DNA from: Ailurus styani
Taxonomy: Eukaryota > Chordata > Mammalia > Carnivora > Ailuridae
NCBI GenBank assembly: GCA_002007465.1
Contig: LNAC01000009.1
Location: 2,342,846-2,406,845 of the forward strand
Direction: 5' to 3'
DNA: 64,000 bases
Shown: in pieces, positions 56,351 to 64,000 of the stretch
Position numbering within the stretch: the first letter of the stretch is position 1
How the letters are laid out: each line of letters opens with the position of its first letter
Made by a program: the position numbers and the translations under genes
Notes under the pieces: generated by a model
Seen by the model: the letters and a program-made list of their open reading frames with translations, nothing else
The model's database searches: none
Told to the model about the DNA's origin: nothing

Positions 56351-56712
56351 TTATTTGTAAAGAATGTGATCTTTCTCATCTATAAAATGGGCGCAGCCAG
56401 CTTCTGAGTTTAGCATGACCCTCGGAAAGGGAAGCTGCTGCCGTCCAGGTGGCCACGGTGCTGCTCTCCTCCCACTCCCTCGCGCCCCTCCTCCTCCTCG
56501 GCCGGCCCGACTGGTCCGAATCTGGTCGGAATCTGGGGGCGGGGGGGGGGGGAGGGGGCGGGGCCAGACACAGACAGAGGCGGGCGGGAGCTCCTCCCAC
56601 GCTCCCCCAGACTGCTGATCTGCCCCTCTCGCTCAAGGGGGCGGGGGCTGTGGGCGGAAAAGAGCCCATCTCCACCACTCTGACCTTGTGCTTGCTCTGT
56701 CTCCAGTTCGCC

Positions 56713-56765
56713 ATGGCCAAGCGGCTGCAGGCTCGCCGGCTGGACGGGATTGACCACAACCCATG
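56713..56765 (+). CDS. KYAT1: KYAT1 coding exon (residues 1-18): kynurenine aminotransferase 1 / cysteine-S-conjugate beta-lyase
   Basis: PLP-dependent class I/II aminotransferase. It transaminates L-kynurenine to kynurenic acid and glutamine to 2-oxoglutaramate, and cleaves cysteine S-conjugates by beta-elimination. It works as a homodimer in cytosol, with a mitochondrial form in some species. The exon starts at 56,707 after CTCCAG. The ATG at 56,713 gives MAKRLQARRLDGIDHNPW, the canonical cytosolic start. W18 is split across the splice (TG/G), and in the family this tryptophan helps form the substrate pocket. The donor GTGAGC starts at 56,766 (phase 2). Only about 45% of the roughly 422-residue protein lies in the window. 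The catalytic lysine (K247 in human numbering) is beyond the right edge. Confidence 0.95.
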
Positions 56766-57394
56766 GTGAGCTCCGCAGGGCTGGGGAAGCGTGTGGGTGT
56801 CCGCTCTCCGGCGTGAGGGTGGGACAGGGCTGGGGGGGCCTGGGTTTGCAGTAGCTCCGCGGCACCCGGGACGTGGACCCGCCACCGCGCCCGGACTGTG
56901 AGATTTGCAGCCACGGCCTGGGAGAGGGGAGAGCGGGAGCAGCGGGCTTGGGTTCCAATCTCAGCTTTGCTTGGCTGGGGCGCGGGGGGCCAGTGACACA
57001 CCTGCTCTGAGCCTCAGCTCCCCAGCGGCAACGTGGAGCCAAGTCCATCTACCTTGAAGGGCCTGGGGAGGACAAGCCGAAATGCTGTGTGAATGTATGA
57101 AGTGAAATGAATGAAATGGTGTATGAAAGCACCAGGCTTGGGGCTTTCCAGGGATTATTTTATTTCCCACTTAGTACAGAGTAAAATAAGCTAAGTAAAA
57201 TAAAGTAAAATACAGGCAGCTCTGCACCGGACGTTTGCTGAGGTTCATTTCTTTTTTCTGTTAACTTGTTCTAAATATGAAAGAAGCATGTGCCCGCGGT
57301 TACTAGGAATACAATGGATGCAGTGGGAAGGTGTGTAAGGAAAATGGAGGAGTTTTCCCTAATCCTTCCCCACCGCCACCGCCTTTGACCGGCA

Positions 57395-57462
57395 GCATAG
57401 AGGCTCAGACTCAGAAGATCAAGAGTTTACATGCTCTGCCGACTGAGCCAGCCAGGCCCCCC
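57395..57462 (-). mobile_element. Short carnivore SINE fragment
   Basis: AGAAGATCAAGAGTTTACAT and GAGCCAGCCAGGCCCCCC, the head half only. Confidence 0.7.
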
Positions 57463-57524
57463 GACATCCCTGTACTTTTGAAAAAAGTTGTTGGCTGTTG
57501 TTTTTACAAAACATGGGCCCAATC

Positions 57525-57728
57525 TTTTCTTTTTAAGAGAGAGAGCAGGTGTGCTCACGAGGGAGGGGTGTAAGGTAGAGGGGAGGGGCAGAGGGAGAGG
57601 GAATCCTTGGCAGCCTCCATGTCCAGCATGGAGCACGACGCAGGGCTCGGTCTCACGACCTGGGGGGGCAGAACCGAAGCCAAAATCAAGAGTTGGATGC
57701 TCAACGGCTGAGCCACCCAGGAGCCCCC
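57525..57728 (-). mobile_element. Carnivore SINE
   Basis: TTTTAAGAGAGAGAGCAGGT left, GAGCCACCCAGGAGCCCC right. Confidence 0.88.
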
Positions 57729-58364
57729 CCATTTTTTTCTTTCAACCCCCCCTCTGCACCCCCCTCCATGTACAGCACTTTGTGTTTTGCAAAGATCTTC
57801 TGCCTGATGCTCCATGGTGTTTGGGACAGAGGAGCCAGGTCCAAAACTCCTAGAGTGTCTGGCTGCCCTCCTCGGTTGTACGACCTTCCGTCCTGTCTGT
57901 GAAGGAGGCTGGGCAGCCTCGCCGGCCTTTGCAGATAAGGTAGAGTCCAACTCGGACAAGGAGGCAGGCTGGGAGAGGCAGCAAGATGATTTCCTGACAC
58001 AGACCCGGCAGTCTCTTGAACCCAACACGCCCATTATACAGAAGGGGCCATTGAGTCCAAGGGAGGCTGAGTCTCATGCAAAGGCAGGGCAGAGCAGAAG
58101 CAGGCCTGGGGAGAATGTACAGGCTGGAGGGGGTTGCCAGAGGAATGAGGGCCATGCGAGTCAGGACAAAAAAGGCCCGAGATTCCTGCTAACCCCAGAG
58201 CGGTGGCCTGAGATGTTGGGAACCCACCTGGTCCTGGCAGCTGGTCCCTGTAGGGCACTTGAGCCTAGTTCCTTTGTCCCAATCACCACGGAACATCCGC
58301 CACCCAATTTTGCATCTCAGCTCTGCCCTCAGCTGCTCTGTGACTCTGGGCAGGTCACTAGCCT

Positions 58365-58503
58365 CTCTGAGCCTCAGCAACTTCAGAGGTATTGTGGGGC
58401 TCTGGGGAGAAAATGATAGGTTTTTTAAAAAAANCTCTGAGCCTCAGCAACTTCAGAGGTATTGTGGGGCTCTGGGGAGAAAATGATAGGTTTTTTTAAA
58501 AAA
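58365..58503 (+). repeat. Direct copies around a single N (assembly artefact)
   Basis: 58,365-58,433 and 58,435-58,503 match except for T- and A-run lengths. N at 58,434. Confidence 0.9.
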
Positions 58504-58675
58504 TATTTATTTGACAGAGAGAGATCACAAGTAGGCAGAGAGGCAGGCAGAGAGAGAGGACGAAGCAGGCTCCCCGCTGAGTGAGGAGCCTGATGCCGAG
58601 CTCGATCCCAGGACCCCGAGATCATGACCTGAGCCGAAAGCAGAGGCTTTAACCCACTGAGCCACCCAGGCGCCC
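58490..58675 (-). mobile_element. Carnivore SINE, mustelid-type
   Basis: GATCACAAGTAGGCAGAGAG middle. Target duplication AGAAAATGATAG / AGAAAATGACAG at 58,478-58,489 and 58,676-58,687. Confidence 0.94.
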
Positions 58676-59127
58676 AGAAAATGACAGATTTTAGATGGAA
58701 CAATATTGTCATACAAATTCAATGCTGCCAAGGCTGACTCCTCTCCTCCCAACCAACATGCAACCACACACCAGCCTCCTCACCCAGCCTCTCAGCCTCT
58801 CTCTGTTTCCCTGAGCAGGTGGCCACCAGCCAGGGCCAGAAATGGCAGATGGTGGGGGCTGGTGGGGCCCCGTTCTGTCCAGGTGAATGGTCTAGAGCAT
58901 AAACTTTGCTTCCAGCCGATGTAGAAACAAAGGCTGGCTGGGCCATGCACAGACTGGGAGTCCTCGGGCAAATCACTACCAGCCTCAGCTTCTCCATCCC
59001 CATTGTGACTTAGGAAGAGGACATCTGTCATAGGTATGGGAAGGTTATTGAGCACACATTTCAAACTGTGGTTCGTGAAATCCCCTTAGGAAGTCTCAAC
59101 AAATATTTCTGAAGAATGGGTAGGACA

Positions 59128-59222
59128 GGGCCACCTGGGAGGCTCAGTCAGTGGAGTGTCAGGCTCCCCATCTCAGCTCAGGTCTTGATCTCAGGGTTAT
59201 GAGTTCAAGTCCCACTTGAAAT
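59128..59222 (+). mobile_element. Short carnivore SINE, diverged
   Basis: GGGCCACCTGGGAGGCTCAG to AAGTCCCACTTGAAATAAC. Confidence 0.78.
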
Positions 59223-59435
59223 AACAGGACTTGGGATTGGCACAGTGCTTGGCGCACGTGATCCCAAAGTGGGGACCAGTTTTGACCCTCACACAGATCT
59301 CAGACTGGGACAGACGCTAACCACCCAATTTTTCTGGAATGAGCAATGAGCCCAGTGTGTTGTTCAGACTGCCCTGGAAACAGGTGGAAGTCCAGGTCTA
59401 GATGGACTGGTGTCAACTCTCTCTTTGTTGATCAG

Positions 59436-59583
59436 GGTGGAGTTTGGCAAAATGGCCAGTGAGTATGATGTCGTGAACTTGGGCCAAGGCTTCCCTGACT
59501 TCCCACCCCCAGACTTCGCCATTCAAGCCTTTCAGCTCGCCCTCAGCAGTGACTTCATGCTCAACCAGTACACCAAGGCATTT
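59436..59583 (+). CDS. KYAT1: KYAT1 coding exon (residues 19-67)
   Basis: Acceptor GATCAG, then G completing W18, then 49 codons from VEFGKMASEYDVV to NQYTKAF. The donor GTGAGT starts at 59,584 (phase 0). It contains the NLGQGFPDF motif, where G36 contacts the substrate carboxylate in KAT I structures, and the FMLNQYTK motif preceding the GYPPL segment. Frame and length agree with mammalian KYAT1. The intron downstream contains a single-N assembly duplication at 59,712-59,939 that does not touch the exon. Confidence 0.95.
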
Positions 59584-59711
59584 GTGAGTCTCTCAGCCTC
59601 GCCGGGGGCCCTGGGACAAAGGCCTGAAGGACGCCCTGGGGGAGGAAGGGTCAGGTCTTTCTGAACATCAGGCCCACATGGGTGTCAGGGTTCTGGAGCA
59701 GAGCCCAGAGA

Positions 59712-59939
59712 TTTCAGTGTGGTTGTGGCTCAGTGTTCACCGAGTGTCTCCTCTGTTCCAGGCCCTGGGACAGCTCATGGTCTGGGGAGAGACAGACAAA
59801 AAAACCATGAGCTGGGAGCTCAGGGNTTTCAGTGTGGTTGTGGCTCAGTGTTCACCGAGTGTCTCCTCTGTTCCAGGCCTGGGACAGCTCATGGTCTGGG
59901 GAGAGACAGACAAAAAAACCATGAGCTGGGAGCTCAGGG
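59712..59939 (+). repeat. Direct copies around a single N (assembly artefact)
   Basis: 59,712-59,825 and 59,827-59,939 match apart from one C (GGCCCTGGG / GGCCTGGG). N at 59,826. Confidence 0.92.
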
Positions 59940-60352
59940 TCTAGTAGCAAAAGCAGACAAAAACCAAAACAAAACAAAAAAACTGCAGAAAGCAGAGGTA
60001 TTTGATATGCTGTTATAGGGGAGGATGGGGTGCTGTGAGAGCAGGAAGAAGGGAATGAAATCTGGGGAGACCAGAGAAGGCTTCCTGGAGGAGGTGACAC
60101 GTAAGCTGAGTCTTGAAAGACAAACTGCTGACTGATCTGACTCTAAATCCAGACTCTTTCTGTAAAGGTCATAGGATAAATATTTGCCAGTCCTTGGTTT
60201 AGTAGAACAGTGGATGCTTTTTAAAGTTTGGTATGCATCAGAAATACTTGGGGGCGGGGGGAGTTTCGTCCAGTTTCACCATCCAGAGATAACAATGACC
60301 AAGAGTTTGCTACTTTGCTGAGCATTTAGACTTTTAAACTTTTAACTTTTTA

Positions 60353-60566
60353 TTTTTTATTTTTATTTTTTTAAGATTTTATTTATTTATTTGACACAGA
60401 GAGAGATTGAGAGATCACAAGTAGGTAGAGAGGCAGGCAGAGAGAGAGGGGGAAGCAGGTTCCCTGTCTAGCAGGGGGCCCGATGTGGGACTCGATCCCA
60501 GGACTCTGAGATCATGACCTGAGCCGGAGGCAGAGGCTTAACCCACTGAGCCACACAAGCGCCCAT
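60353..60566 (-). mobile_element. Carnivore SINE, mustelid-type
   Basis: GATCACAAGTAGGTAGAGAG middle. CTTTTAACTTTTTA duplicated at 60,339-60,352 and 60,567-60,580. Confidence 0.95.
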
Positions 60567-60592
60567 CTTTTAACTTTTTAAAGTGCTTATAT

Positions 60593-60593
<1 letters not shown>

Positions 60594-60632
<39 letters not shown>
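60594..60632 (+). repeat. (AC)n microsatellite
   Basis: About 19 uninterrupted AC units. Confidence 0.95.
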
Positions 60633-60634
<2 letters not shown>

Positions 60635-60639
60635 ATACC

Positions 60640-61510
60640 TAACATAATGAAATTTGCGGTTTTTAGCACAAAAGGACTCACACTATGCTCTGTAACTTGT
60701 TTATTTCACTAAACAGCTTGTCCTAGGCAACTTCCCATGTCAGAATAGCCTCATTCTCTTTAAGGGCCACATAGTATATTCCCTTATCTAGCTGNAACTA
60801 ATGAAATTTGCGGTTTTTAGCACAAAAGGACTCATACTATGCTCTGTAACTTGTTTATTTCACTAAACAGCTTGTCCTAGGCAACCTCCCATGTCAGAAT
60901 AGCCTCATTCTCTTTAAGGGCCACATAGTATATTCCCTTATCTAGCTGTGCTATAATTATTGAACCAGACCTGCTCTGATGGGCTGGTTTGGCTATCTCA
61001 CGATTATAAGCAATGGCGCAGTGAATATTTCTGTGTGTTTATCTGTACACATGTATGAGCCTTTCTCTCAGACAAATCCCTGGAAGTTAAAGTAGAGAGT
61101 CAAAGAGTGTAACCATTTAAAGATGTGATGGTTATCTTTAAACTGCCTTCCAAAAACACATCCCCACCAACACACTGGTCTCACACTCTTGCCAGCTGTG
61201 GGCATCACCAATCTTTTTTTAATACTGATATATTCTTAGAGCAATATTTCATTGTTGCTTTTATTTGCTTTTCTTCAATTATTATCCTTTTCATATGTGC
61301 ATTGAGCATTGGTCCTTTTTCTTTCATGACCAACTCCATTTCTTCATTTGGGTCTCTATCTTTGTCTTGTTGTTTCGTAAGAGCTCTTTATATATTAAAT
61401 ATTTTACCTCTTTCTCTTAGTCTCCATTGTTTTGTCTTTTAACTTTGGTCCTGGTATATTTTGCCATACAGAAATTTTTAATTTTTACATGGTTTAGTCT
61501 GGTTGAGTGA
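60640..61510 (-). mobile_element. L1 fragment, antisense
   Basis: AGGGCCACATAGTATATTCC, AAGCAATGGCGCAGTGAATA, GAGCTCTTTATATATTAAAT and TGTTTTGTCTTTTAACTTTG are antisense LINE 3' sequence. Partly doubled by the assembly duplication. Confidence 0.68.
60641..60948 (+). repeat. Direct copies around a single N (assembly artefact)
   Basis: 60,641-60,794 and 60,796-60,948 match apart from a few substitutions (CACACTATG / CATACTATG; AACTTCC / AACCTCC) and one indel. N at 60,795. The differences may be two alleles. Confidence 0.92.
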
Positions 61511-62086
61511 ATTACTTGGTGAAGTCCTAGACCTTGGGGTTTCAGTCCTTTGGCTTAGCCTCAAGTGTTTTGTAAGTGTCCTCAGCAAACAAGCATACAG
61601 ATCCAACCTTCCTCTCAGAGTGGGGTGCTTCCATAAAGTCCTATTCCTGCTTCTCAACTGTGCATGACCTTGAGCACATCATTTCCTATCTCTGGATCTC
61701 CGTTTTTCTACCTCTCAAATGGTGGGGATCAGATAATATGTATCTTGCGAGGCTGCTGGGATGAGCAGGTGGCACGGACGTGCTTCTTAAACCGAGAGGG
61801 AGGGGATTCAGTCATAGAGGTGCTGCTACGGTCGGGCTCCACTGGTCTGTGCTCCACAAAACGTGCCCTCTGTCTGCTTCTCCACTAAATCCCAGCCCTG
61901 GGCATTGGGCCTGCAGAGAACAGGCTCGATGGCCAGCGCTGGTGGAGGAGATGAAAGAACTCACCCTACAGGAGCCAACTTTGCCTCAGGCCTGCTGCTG
62001 GAAAGTGCTAGAACTGCCTAGATGCAGCTGAGCAGGAGGGTGGGCCCCGGCTGAGCCAGGCGGGCTGACTGCTGCTGTCCTGCCAG

Positions 62087-62236
62087 GGTTACCCACCCCT
62101 GACAAAGATCCTGGCAAGTTTCTTTGGGAAGCTCCTGGAACAGGAGATAGACCCGCTCAAGAACGTGCTGGTGACTGTGGGTGCCTATGGGGCCCTGTTC
62201 ACAGCCTTCCAGGCCCTGGTGGACGAAGGAGATGAG
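62087..62236 (+). CDS. KYAT1: KYAT1 coding exon (residues 68-117)
   Basis: Acceptor TGCCAG, then 50 codons from GYPPLTKILASFFGK to ALVDEGDE, with donor GTGAGT at 62,237 (phase 0 both ends). It encodes the start of the large PLP-binding domain. The G99-A100-Y101-G102 motif contacts the cofactor; in human KYAT1 I recall glycine at position 100, so A100 is a conservative change next to the substrate-binding Y101. Confidence 0.95.
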
Positions 62237-62317
62237 GTGAGTGAGCAAGGCTCGGGCTGGGGAGGGATGAGGGACAAGGGGTGAAACAGACCCCGGCTAA
62301 TCTGATCCTTCTGCTAG

Positions 62318-62404
62318 GTCATCATCATGGAGCCCTTTTTTGACTGTTATGAACCCATGACATTGATGGCAGGGGGTCGCCCTGTGTTTGTGACCCTCAA
62401 GCCG
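62318..62404 (+). CDS. KYAT1: KYAT1 coding exon (residues 118-146)
   Basis: Acceptor CTGCTAG, then 29 codons from [13 protein letters not shown] to FVTLKP, with donor GTGAGG at 62,405. The EPFFDCYEP motif holds F125, which stacks against the PLP ring in KAT I. It is separated from the previous exon by an intron of only 81 bp. Phase 0 at both ends. Confidence 0.94.
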
Positions 62405-62479
62405 GTGAGGATGCTGGTTGGGGTGTGGGAGGCGGAGCAGTCCAAGGAGTGTGTTGTGCTGGCCCCTGGGAGGTGGGAA

Positions 62480-62512
62480 AGAAGGAAGGAAGGAAGGGAG
62501 GAAGGAAAGGAG
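62480..62512 (+). repeat. (GGAA)n simple repeat
   Basis: GAAAGAAGGAAGGAAGG-type tract in the KYAT1 intron between residues 146 and 147. Confidence 0.9.
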
Positions 62513-62652
62513 GCCAGTTTCTCTAGGATGGGGGAGGGGTATCCAGAGTCCTAGAGGAGGTGGAAACAGATGCCCTTGACGGAGGGCCAGATCTCTGGAG
62601 CTGAATGTCAGGTAGGGAATTAATTGCCGCCCCCTTCCATCTCCTCTCACAG

Positions 62653-62781
62653 AGCCCCACCCAGGACGGGGAACTGGATTCCGCCAGCAACTGGCAGCTG
62701 GACCCCACAGAGCTGGCCAGCAAGTTTACCTCTCGTACCAAAGCCCTAATCCTCAACACACCCAACAACCCCGTGGGAAAG
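62653..62781 (+). CDS. KYAT1: KYAT1 coding exon (residues 147-189), last in the window
   Basis: Acceptor CTCACAG, then 43 codons from SPTQDGELDSA to NTPNNPVGK, with donor GTACCG at 62,782. The LNTPNNPxGK motif is the aminotransferase fold-type I signature, and N185 hydrogen-bonds the PLP phenolic oxygen. The variable start of this exon (SPTQDGELDSA) corresponds to a surface loop. Later exons, including the Schiff-base lysine, lie beyond 64,000, so the gene is cut by the window edge, not broken. Confidence 0.94.
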
Positions 62782-64000
62782 GTACCGGAGAGACCGCCCT
62801 CCGGGGACCCCTCCCAACTGGGTTCAAGTCCCTGCTGTGTTCCTGATTTGTTGTATTGGGCCTCAGTTTCTTCTTCTGTGAAATGAGAGGGCAACTTGTA
62901 ATGAGCTCTGAGGACCAAGGTTCCCCAAGGTCCCGGGGGCAGGGGCAGGAATCCCCCTGGAAGACCGAGTGCCTCTGTGACCCCTGAGACCCTGGGAGTG
63001 GTGGCCTCACCTCTCGGAGGAACTTCTCTTGTATAAAATGGGAACATGACCGCACCGGCGTAGAGGAAAATCCAGTTGTCCAACTGGGTGTCTCTCCCCT
63101 CCTATGACCACTGCGCACGTACCACGCTCCTACCGCGGGTGTGGGGGCCCCGCACCCAGCAATTCTGCAATACCAGCTGGGATAGCGTCAGATCCCAAAA
63201 CGTAGGGCTCAGTCCCACAAGTCTGCCCGCCCTTCTGATGCCATCCCGACGATAAATTCGCAGTTCCCACCGCACCCTCCTCGGTTTCTATTAATTTGCT
63301 GGCGTGGCTCACAGAATTCAGGGAAACGCTTACTTAGGCTTACTAGTTTATTAAAGGAGTTGAGAAAGGATAGAGATGAGAAAGGAGACAACAGCCAGAT
63401 GAAGAGATACACAGAACGAGGTCTGGGAGGATCCCGAGGACTGGGGTGCATCCCTCTCCCAGTATATGGATGTGTTCAGCAATCTGGAAGTGCTCCAAAA
63501 CACGGTACTGTTGGGATTTTATGGAGGCTTCCTCACGTAGGCATCATTAATTATTATCATTTTTTAAAGATTGTATTTATTGGAGGGAGAGAGACGGAGC
63601 GGTGCATGAGCCGAGGGAGGGGCAGAGGGAGAAGAAGAAAAGCAGACTTCCCACTGAGCAGGGAGCCCGACACTGGGCTCGATCCCAGGACCCTGGGGTC
63701 ATGACCCGAACTGAAGGCAGATGCTTAACCAACTGAGCCACCCAGGTGCCCCATGATTAATTATTATTAATTCCATTTCCAGCTAATCTGCTTTCTGTAG
63801 GATGCAGGCGGGGCTGAAATCCCAAGCTTCTGATCATGGCTTGGTCATTCTGGAGACCAGTCCCGGTGCTGGAGCTGCCCGGGTCACCCAGAGTCACCTC
63901 GTTAGAACAAAAAGCACTTCTGATGCTCTTTTCACTAAGGAATTTATGAGGGTTTTAGGAGTTCTGTGCCAGGAACCTGGGGGGGGGGGGGGGCGGGCGG
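62782..64000 (+). other. KYAT1 intron, incomplete at the window edge
   Basis: Starts with GTACCG. It contains a MIR-like tract (62,830-62,900), one minus-strand SINE (63,558-63,755) and a poly-G run at 63,980-63,993 next to the window end. No exon is recognised. Confidence 0.7.
63558..63755 (-). mobile_element. Carnivore SINE
   Basis: GAGCCACCCAGGTGCCCC right end. ATTAATTATTAT duplicated at 63,546-63,557 and 63,756-63,767. Confidence 0.94.

Larger units (their letters stand above)
54906..56706 (+). other. KYAT1 intron between leader exon and first common coding exon
   Basis: GTAAGT donor at 54,906 and CTCCAG acceptor at 56,706. Contains an L2 remnant, three short SINEs, a GAAA/GGAA microsatellite and a GC-rich stretch (56,440-56,700) just before the exon. 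That GC-rich stretch could hold an alternative promoter. Confidence 0.7.
56766..59435 (+). other. KYAT1 intron
   Basis: Between residues 18 and 19. Holds MIR remnants (56,950-57,090; 58,300-58,390), SINEs at 57,395, 57,525, 58,490 and 59,128, and a single-N duplication at 58,365-58,503. No extra exon is recognised. Confidence 0.7.
59584..62086 (+). other. KYAT1 intron
   Basis: Between residues 67 and 68. Holds two single-N duplications (59,712 and 60,641), an L2-like tract near 60,050-60,130, a mustelid-type SINE, an AC microsatellite and an antisense L1. No extra exon is recognised. Confidence 0.7.

Noticed and set aside
1..64000. CRISPR arrays, operons, phage or other prokaryotic systems
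   Set aside because: The window is spliced vertebrate nuclear DNA. Repeats are dispersed retroelements, with no regularly spaced direct repeats.

Overview
This is a vertebrate nuclear window, from a caniform carnivoran and probably a mustelid (weasel, mink, ferret, otter or badger group). The evidence is the very large number of tRNA-Lys-derived carnivore SINEs (heads reading GGGGCGCCTGGGTGGCTCAG). Several of these carry the 'ATTACAAGTAGGCAGAGAGG' middle that I associate with mustelids. A carnivore L1 3' end lies at the left edge. No prokaryotic, plasmid or phage feature is present. The species call is inference; the carnivore call is strong.

Two protein genes are supported, arranged head to head. 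LRRC8A is on the minus strand: a 5' non-coding exon near 31,977-32,100, an intron of about 18.5 kb, a large coding exon at 11,332-13,488, a 5.2-kb intron, and a last coding exon at 5,882-6,157. Its 3' UTR runs to a poly(A) signal at 4,228-4,233. The two coding exons join in phase into a complete 810-residue volume-regulated anion channel subunit. KYAT1 (kynurenine aminotransferase 1 / cysteine conjugate beta-lyase 1) is on the plus strand: a 5' non-coding exon near 32,250-32,329, an alternative exon at 54,810-54,905 encoding a mitochondrial leader, then coding exons at 56,713, 59,436, 62,087, 62,318 and 62,653. The window ends in the following intron, so only the first 189 residues of the cytosolic form (about 45% of the protein) are present.

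The two first exons lie on either side of a CpG island (about 31,730-32,340). A compact core there holds an ETS site fused to a cAMP-response element, two YY1-type sites and a second ETS site. This looks like a shared bidirectional promoter, and the same divergent gene order is known in human 9q34.

Region by region: 1-4,200 is intergenic (an L1 3' end, three SINEs, ancient repeat traces). 4,210-13,496 is the LRRC8A body. 13,497-31,976 is the LRRC8A 5' intron: GC-rich, with moderate SINE and MIR content, a plus-strand L1 at 19.4-22.5 kb and one assembly gap. 31.7-32.4 kb is the promoter island. 32.4-56.7 kb is KYAT1 intron 1, densely filled with SINEs and mostly minus-strand L1, plus a MaLR LTR and a probable retroviral solo LTR. 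56.7-64.0 kb holds the KYAT1 exons.

I found no undescribed multigene system. The observations most worth checking are the in-frame mitochondrial-leader exon of KYAT1, the composite bidirectional promoter, a clean 93-bp duplication 1.66 kb apart in the LRRC8A 5' intron, and four single-N positions each flanked by near-perfect direct copies. The last are almost certainly assembly artefacts.
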